From contig JACQAX010000140.1 in NCBI GenBank assembly GCA_016194795.1, forward strand, positions 1 through 10,377: a DNA stretch of 10,377 nucleotides, read 5' to 3'. The translations under genes were made by a program, and so were the position numbers. This document shows positions 6,746 to 10,377 of this stretch, piece by piece. The notes under the pieces are model-generated. The model was not told the origin of the DNA. It made no database searches and was given only the letters and a program-made list of their open reading frames with translations. How positions within the stretch are numbered: position 1 is the first letter of the stretch; every line of letters begins with the position of its first letter. This DNA comes from Deltaproteobacteria bacterium. GTDB taxonomy: Bacteria > Bdellovibrionota > UBA1018 > UBA923.

Positions 6746-8014
6746 TCAGTGGATCACGGACGGCCCGGTTTTGAGCGTGCCCTTGATGTCGAGGATGAAC
6801 GCGCCAGGCTTGAGGTGCGCCTCCAGGCCCTTCGACGCGAGCTCGACGAGCTCCTTGTGGGCCACGGCGAAGACGACGGCGTCGTACTTCTTGCCCGACG
6901 GGATCTTCTCGAGCAGGTCGATGCCGTACTCGTGGTGGGCGATCTCGCGGTCGGCGGTGGGGTCGACCGCGTCGACCGTGAGGTCGTAGCGCTTGAGCGC
7001 ATTCACCAGGTCGTTGACCTTCGTGTTGCGCACGTCGGGGCAGTTCTCTTTGAACGTGAAGCCGAGCACGAGGACGCTCGCGCCGACCGGCGTGATTTTG
7101 CGGTGCAGCATCTCGCGCAGGCACTTGTTGGAGAAGAAGTCGGCCATGTGGTCGTTGGTGCGGCGGCCGGCCAGGATCATCTCGGCGTTGAAGCCGATCG
7201 AGTTGGCCTTGTGCGTGAGATAGAACGGATCGACGCCGATGCAGTGGCCGCCGACCAAGCCCGGACGGAAGGGCAGGAAGTTCCACTTCGTGCCCGAAGC
7301 CGCGAGCACCTCGTAAATATCGAGGCCCATGCGGTCAAACAGCACGGCAAGCTCGTTGACGAGGCCGATGTTCACGTCGCGCTGGATGTTCTCGATGACC
7401 TTGGCGGCTTCGGCCGTGGCGATGTTCGGCGCGCGGTGGATGCCGGCCTTGATGATCTTGCCGTAAGTTTCGGCGACCACCTCGAGCACCTCGGGCGTGG
7501 AGCCCGAGACGATCTTCTTGATCTTGGGAATGGTGTGCTCTTTGTCGCCGGGGTTGACGCGCTCGGGGCTGTAGCCGAAGAAGAAGTCCTTGTTGTACTT
7601 CATGCCGGTGAGCTTCTCCAAGCGGGGGGCGAGCTCTTCTTCGGAGAGGCCCGGGTAAACCGTCGACTCGAACACGACGATCGCGCCCTTGGTGAGTACG
7701 GGGGCGAGCGCCTCGCACGCGCTGATGAGCGGGGTCATGTCGGGGACGTTGAAGCGGTCGACCGGCGTGGGCACCGTCACGATGTAGAACGAGATGTTTT
7801 TCAGATCGTCTTTGTTGCTGGTGAAGGTGAGACGGGGGTTCGAGAGCTCGTGCGACTCGACCTCGTTGGTGCGGTCGACGCCCGACCTGAGCTCTTTGAC
7901 GCGCCGTTCACTGAGGTCGTATGCGACGACGTCGAGCTCTTTCGAGAAGCACACGGCCAAGGGCAAACCGACGTAGCCAACACCGATGATCGCCAATTTT
8001 GAAGGGGTCTTCAT
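6746..8014 (-). CDS. tviB: UDP-N-acetylhexosamine 6-dehydrogenase (TviB/VipA-like)
   Basis: This 422-residue nucleotide-sugar dehydrogenase most resembles TviB of the Vi antigen pathway. TviB oxidises C6 of UDP-GlcNAc twice with NAD+ to give the uronic acid. Seen here: the NAD-binding GVGYVGLPLA (11-20), TVPTP (80-84), FESTVYPG (115-122) and GYSPERVNPGD (147-157). AEAAKVIENIQRD (201-213) and FLPFRPGLVGGHCIGVDPFY (246-265) follow, the latter with catalytic Cys258. GFTFKENCPDVRN (318-330) leads into the C-terminal UDP-binding domain. All three domains and the active site look intact. I use the ATG at 8014, six residues before the first beta strand. A TTG at 8050 in the same frame would add 12 residues (ending GLIGI before the ATG) but overlaps the divergent control region. 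GDP-mannose dehydrogenase is less likely because the sequence follows TviB throughout. Likely role: uronic acid donor for the polysaccharide. Confidence 0.94.
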   Translation of the reverse strand: MKTPSKLAIIGVGYVGLPLAVCFSKELDVVAYDLSERRVKELRSGVDRTNEVESHELSNPRLTFTSNKDDLKNISFYIVTVPTPVDRFNVPDMTPLISACEALAPVLTKGAIVVFESTVYPGLSEEELAPRLEKLTGMKYNKDFFFGYSPERVNPGDKEHTIPKIKKIVSGSTPEVLEVVAETYGKIIKAGIHRAPNIATAEAAKVIENIQRDVNIGLVNELAVLFDRMGLDIYEVLAASGTKWNFLPFRPGLVGGHCIGVDPFYLTHKANSIGFNAEMILAGRRTNDHMADFFSNKCLREMLHRKITPVGASVLVLGFTFKENCPDVRNTKVNDLVNALKRYDLTVDAVDPTADREIAHHEYGIDLLEKIPSGKKYDAVVFAVAHKELVELASKGLEAHLKPGAFILDIKGTLKTGPSVIH

Positions 8015-8015
8015 A

Positions 8016-8036
8016 ATTCCAATTAAGCCTTGGAAT
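8016..8036. repeat. Inverted repeat ATTCCAA-N7-TTGGAAT (possible operator)
   Basis: This is a perfect 7-bp-arm inverted repeat with a 7-bp spacer, 21 bp in all. It sits in the 50-bp gap between the divergent tviB and glycosylphosphotransferase starts, right next to the tviB ATG. It overlaps the possible tviB -10 boxes, so a bound dimeric regulator would block that promoter. The arms are AT-rich in GC-rich surroundings. The regulator is unknown. Confidence 0.55.
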
Positions 8037-8050
8037 ATAGCGGTTTTCAA
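8022..8050 (-). promoter_or_regulatory. Candidate tviB promoter in the divergent control region
   Basis: On the minus strand TTGAAA (8045-8050, 5/6 to the -35 consensus) is 17 bp from CTTAAT (8022-8027, 4/6 to the -10). Transcription would then begin almost at the tviB ATG, giving a leaderless or near-leaderless message. A second -10 candidate, TATATT (8034-8039), lacks a good -35. For the plus-strand gene, TTGGAA (8030-8035) and TAAGAT (8053-8058) are also 17 bp apart, but both are weak. Confidence 0.3.
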
Positions 8051-8064
8051 CCTAAGATCTCGCG

Positions 8065-9552
8065 GTGAATAAGGTGTCGACGGATTTTGCCGGGCATGTC
8101 GCCGCGGCCCCAGCTCAACCCAAATCGTTCTGGCGCCCCCACTTCGGGCGCCTCATCACGCTGAGCCAGATCACCGCCGACTTCGTGACCGTGCTGGCGA
8201 CTTTTTTGCTCAGCTATTTTCTCTATATCGGCCCCTTGCGTGGCTTGGGCCCGGTGACCGGCGACTCGCCCCAGCGCCTGCCCGAGTTCACGATGATCGC
8301 CGCGGCCTCGGCCGTGCTCTACATCCTTTTGCTCGAGCGCGAGAAGCTCTACCGCCGCGAGATCAGCCTTTTGAACGTCAAAGAGATGCGCGGCATCTTC
8401 CACGTCGGCATCTACGCCGCCGCGGCCGTCCTGAGCGTGATGTTCTACATCCGCTCGACGTCTTTTTCGCGTGTGACCTTCACGTTGGCTTTGACCGCCA
8501 CGCCGGTGCTCCTGTATTTCCAGCGCCAGGTCTTTTACCGGATGCACGTGCTGTTTCACCAGCGCGGCCTCTCCCAGAAGCGCGTGCTGATCTACGGCGC
8601 GGGCAGCATCGGCACCCATCTGGCCAAGCGCCTCTTCGACAGCCCGTCGCTGGGTCTCCTGCCGACCGGTTTTCTCGACGACGACGCGGCAAAGGCCGGG
8701 CAGTCGGTGCGCTGGACGACGGGCAACTGCCCCCGCAGCGGCATTCCGGTCCTGGGCGGCGAGAGCAGCCTGCCGCGCGCGCTGGCCGACGGCGTGGAGC
8801 TCGTCTTCATCGCGCTCCCTTCGGCCACCTTCGACCGCAACCAGAAGCTGGTCGAGCGTTGCGTCGAGCTGGGCGTGCCTTACGCCATCGTCCCCAACGC
8901 CTACGAAAAATTCATCCAACGCGTCGAGAGCTTCGAGATCGGCGGCATTCCGCTCATCCGCCGCCGCGATATGCGCGTGAGCCTGCTGTACCTCATGGCC
9001 AAGCGCCTGATCGACTTCGTGCTCGCGACGGTATTTCTCGTCGTGCTCTCGCCGCTCGTGCTCTTCATTGGGATTGCGATCAAGTGGGATTCGAAGGGGC
9101 CGATTCTCTTCAAGCAGAAGCGCACCGGCCTGAACGGGAGAGAGTTTTCCTTCTACAAGTTTCGCAGCATGTACGTCGACGCGCCCAAGTACGCGCGCAC
9201 GCCGGCTGATCCCAACGATCCGCGCATCACGAAGGTGGGCCGCTGGATCCGCCGCACGAGCCTCGACGAGCTGCCGCAGCTCTTCAACGTTTTCCGTGGC
9301 GACATGAGCCTCGTCGGCCCGCGTCCGGAGATGCCGTTCATCGTGGAAAGCTACGGCCCTCTCGAGCGGCAGCGGCTGCTGGCCAAGCCTGGCATCACCG
9401 GGGTTTGGCAGATCAGCGCGGTTCGTGGCGAGCCGATCCATGCCAATATCGAGTTTGATCTGTTCTACATCGAGAATCGGTCGGTGCTTCTTGATCTTGC
9501 CATCATCATCAAGACGATTCTATCGGTCATTCGCGGTGTCGGGGCCTATTAG
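8065..9552 (+). CDS. Polyprenyl-phosphate glycosylphosphotransferase (WbaP/WcaJ-like initiating transferase)
   Basis: This 495-residue membrane enzyme moves a sugar-1-phosphate from a nucleotide sugar to undecaprenyl phosphate, the first step of repeat-unit assembly. The layout is classic. Hydrophobic segments lie near 34-55, 75-90, 112-128 and 136-152. A Rossmann-like CoA-binding-type domain follows (about 172-300, VLIYGAGSIGTHLAKRL). The bacterial sugar transferase domain runs from 312 to the end: membrane helix 314-340, KFRSM (365-369), SLDELPQL (399-406) with the Asp401-Glu402 catalytic pair, SLVGPRPE (415-422) and KPGITGVWQI (441-450). All key residues are present. The GTG at 8065 gives MNKVSTDF. 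Another GTG lies three codons on, and no strong ribosome site helps choose. It is divergent from tviB across 50 bp that hold an inverted repeat. The donor sugar cannot be read from sequence; the presence of TviB fits a HexNAc-type cluster. Confidence 0.94.
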   Translation: MNKVSTDFAGHVAAAPAQPKSFWRPHFGRLITLSQITADFVTVLATFLLSYFLYIGPLRGLGPVTGDSPQRLPEFTMIAAASAVLYILLLEREKLYRREISLLNVKEMRGIFHVGIYAAAAVLSVMFYIRSTSFSRVTFTLALTATPVLLYFQRQVFYRMHVLFHQRGLSQKRVLIYGAGSIGTHLAKRLFDSPSLGLLPTGFLDDDAAKAGQSVRWTTGNCPRSGIPVLGGESSLPRALADGVELVFIALPSATFDRNQKLVERCVELGVPYAIVPNAYEKFIQRVESFEIGGIPLIRRRDMRVSLLYLMAKRLIDFVLATVFLVVLSPLVLFIGIAIKWDSKGPILFKQKRTGLNGREFSFYKFRSMYVDAPKYARTPADPNDPRITKVGRWIRRTSLDELPQLFNVFRGDMSLVGPRPEMPFIVESYGPLERQRLLAKPGITGVWQISAVRGEPIHANIEFDLFYIENRSVLLDLAIIIKTILSVIRGVGAY

Positions 9553-9576
9553 GCTTAACTGGAGCGTTCTTTCTGG

Positions 9577-9708
9577 ATGTATGACCTTCGCAACGAAAAA
9601 GTGATTGATCTCGATGATGCCGAGGAACTGAAGGCAAATGCCGCGTATGCTTTTGTCGACGAAGTGACTGGCAAAAAGTTCGTGGCTAAGTTGATTGGAC
9701 GATCTTGA
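9577..9708 (+). CDS. Small hypothetical protein, 43 residues
   Basis: This short frame begins MYDLRNEKVIDLDDAEEL and ends FVAKLIGRS. It starts 24 bp after the glycosylphosphotransferase stop. I recognise no family. The product is acidic in its first half (a DLDDAEEL run) and basic near the end (GKKFVAKL), with no membrane segment or cysteine. GGAG at 9561-9564 is 12 bases before the ATG, farther than ideal. Support comes from amino-acid content that looks protein-like and from filling the gap before the next gene on the same strand. It lies in the AT-richer part of the window. At this length it could still be chance. Confidence 0.4.
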   Translation: MYDLRNEKVIDLDDAEELKANAAYAFVDEVTGKKFVAKLIGRS

Positions 9709-9724
9709 GAGCTGTACAAATGTC

Positions 9725-10377
9725 ATGATTGATCAATTTGGAATCCTCAAAATCATTGATTTTCTTTGGTACAAATTTAAAGAGCCGGACGACATTCGAC
9801 ACTCGCGTGATCTCGCCGCATTCCAGAAAATTGTGTCAAAAATTGTCGCCAAGTGCCCGCCAGATGGGAAGAAACGTCTGGGTTTGATCGAAAGACTTTG
9901 TAGAGATGCGGAAACTTTCCATGAGCTGCCGAAGAAACTCTCGGCTGCTTCGGAAATCGCACTCGACTACTCGATGCTTGGAACGCGTTCTCTTCAACTT
10001 TTGGCTGGGTTTATTTTTTCGCTCCCTGATGACTTTAAGCTGTCACTTGCTTGGCGAAACGAATCTAGTCTCGTGCCAGACAGCATTTTGGAAAAATATC
10101 CAGAGGTGGATACGCCTACCCCTCAGACGCAGCGAGTTGTGCCGAACCCTGCAGGCAGAATGACTAGGCCATCGAAAATCGACATACGCCTGCTTAGTCT
10201 CGATTCGGAGGTCCGTTCGAAGATAAAAAAAGCATTTTTTGAGCTTGAGCAGGTTGGATTGGCGGAAGTGTCGACTAGGGTGCGCGGGTCCGATGTTGAG
10301 CATCAATGGCCGCCCTATAACTATGGCTTTCAGGTGACGTTCACTCCCAAGATTGTCCGATGGAAGGAGTTGTTGGC
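9725..10377 (+). CDS. Hypothetical protein, unknown family, runs off right edge
   Basis: An open frame of 217 codons runs from the ATG at 9725 to the window edge without a stop. In DNA this AT-rich that length is unlikely by chance. The protein begins MIDQFGILKIIDFLWYKF. Residues about 1-110 look helical and mixed-charge. Residues 111-150 form a Pro-rich linker (VDTPTPQTQRVVPNPAGR). Residues from about 151 form a second unit, with a charged helix (SEVRSKIKKAFFELEQVGL, 161-179) followed by beta-like GFQVTFTPKIVRW (201-213). Helix, strand, helix order of this kind occurs in winged-helix domains, but that is only a guess. I do not recognise the family, and the C-terminus is missing. Base composition differs sharply from the sugar genes (16 G+C in the 60 bases 9721-9780), suggesting a different origin. 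The ribosome site is weak. It follows the small ORF by 16 bp. Confidence 0.72.
   Translation, partial: MIDQFGILKIIDFLWYKFKEPDDIRHSRDLAAFQKIVSKIVAKCPPDGKKRLGLIERLCRDAETFHELPKKLSAASEIALDYSMLGTRSLQLLAGFIFSLPDDFKLSLAWRNESSLVPDSILEKYPEVDTPTPQTQRVVPNPAGRMTRPSKIDIRLLSLDSEVRSKIKKAFFELEQVGLAEVSTRVRGSDVEHQWPPYNYGFQVTFTPKIVRWKELL

Noticed and set aside
6566..8002. Plus-strand open frame of 478 codons opposite tviB
   Set aside because: It is rich in Val/Asp/Glu/Arg with no recognisable motif. The opposite strand encodes an intact TviB-type enzyme with all catalytic residues.
8047..9441. Minus-strand open frame of 464 codons opposite the glycosylphosphotransferase
   Set aside because: It is an antisense shadow of a clear membrane transferase, with biased His/Arg/Glu/Ala content and no domain.
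9544..9554. Hairpin GCCTA-T-TAGGC at the glycosylphosphotransferase stop as a terminator
   Set aside because: It has a one-base loop, cannot fold well, overlaps the stop codon and has no T run after it.
9906..10306. Short frames on both strands (9906-10163 plus, 10043-10306 minus)
   Set aside because: Both lie inside the longer continuous frame from 9725 to the edge, which has better length and composition.
1..10377. tRNA/rRNA genes, CRISPR array, insertion sequence or phage attachment site
   Set aside because: No cloverleaf-like stretch, spaced repeat array, transposase motif or matching terminal inverted repeats were seen.

Overview
The window is a GC-rich stretch of a surface-polysaccharide (O-antigen or capsule type) biosynthesis locus, probably from a Gram-negative bacterium. 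The evidence is the gene set: an RfbH-type sugar 3-dehydratase, a TviB-type UDP-N-acetylhexosamine 6-dehydrogenase, a polyprenyl-phosphate glycosylphosphotransferase, two family-2 glycosyltransferases, an AsnB-type amidotransferase and a polytopic membrane protein. Nothing in the sequence fixes the species. GTG starts and high GC would suit many proteobacterial or myxobacterial lineages.

Layout. 1-734 (-): N-terminal part of an asparagine synthetase, running off the left edge, with an apparent frameshift near 78-84. 800-1600 (+): family-2 glycosyltransferase. 1630-2919 (-): rfbH, convergent with the previous gene. 2967-5593 (+): a tight operon of membrane protein, Dpm1-like glycosyltransferase and SAM methyltransferase. 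The methyltransferase is broken: its N- and C-terminal parts lie in different frames and the segment between them is missing. 5590-8014 (-): tviB followed by a YdjM-type membrane hydrolase. 8065-9552 (+): the sugar-phosphate transferase that starts a repeat unit. 9553-10377 (+): clearly AT-richer DNA with a 43-codon ORF and an unrecognised protein that runs off the right edge.

How the genes may work together (inference). The glycosylphosphotransferase would load the first sugar phosphate on undecaprenyl phosphate. The glycosyltransferases would extend it. TviB would supply a UDP-HexNAc uronic acid, and RfbH a 3-deoxy or 3,6-dideoxy sugar precursor. The AsnB homologue could amidate the uronic acid. 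The CDP-glucose genes that usually accompany rfbH (rfbF, rfbG) are not in this window.

The strand alternates often, giving three short divergent control regions (735-799, 2920-2966, 8015-8064). Two carry clear repeats: a 12-bp direct repeat at 2941-2986 and a 7-bp-arm inverted repeat at 8016-8036. The most notable observations are the two broken genes, the likely uronamide/deoxysugar chemistry, the control-region repeats, and the foreign-looking unknown protein at the right end. I saw no RNA genes, CRISPR array or insertion sequence. No gene-free stretch exceeds 300 bases.
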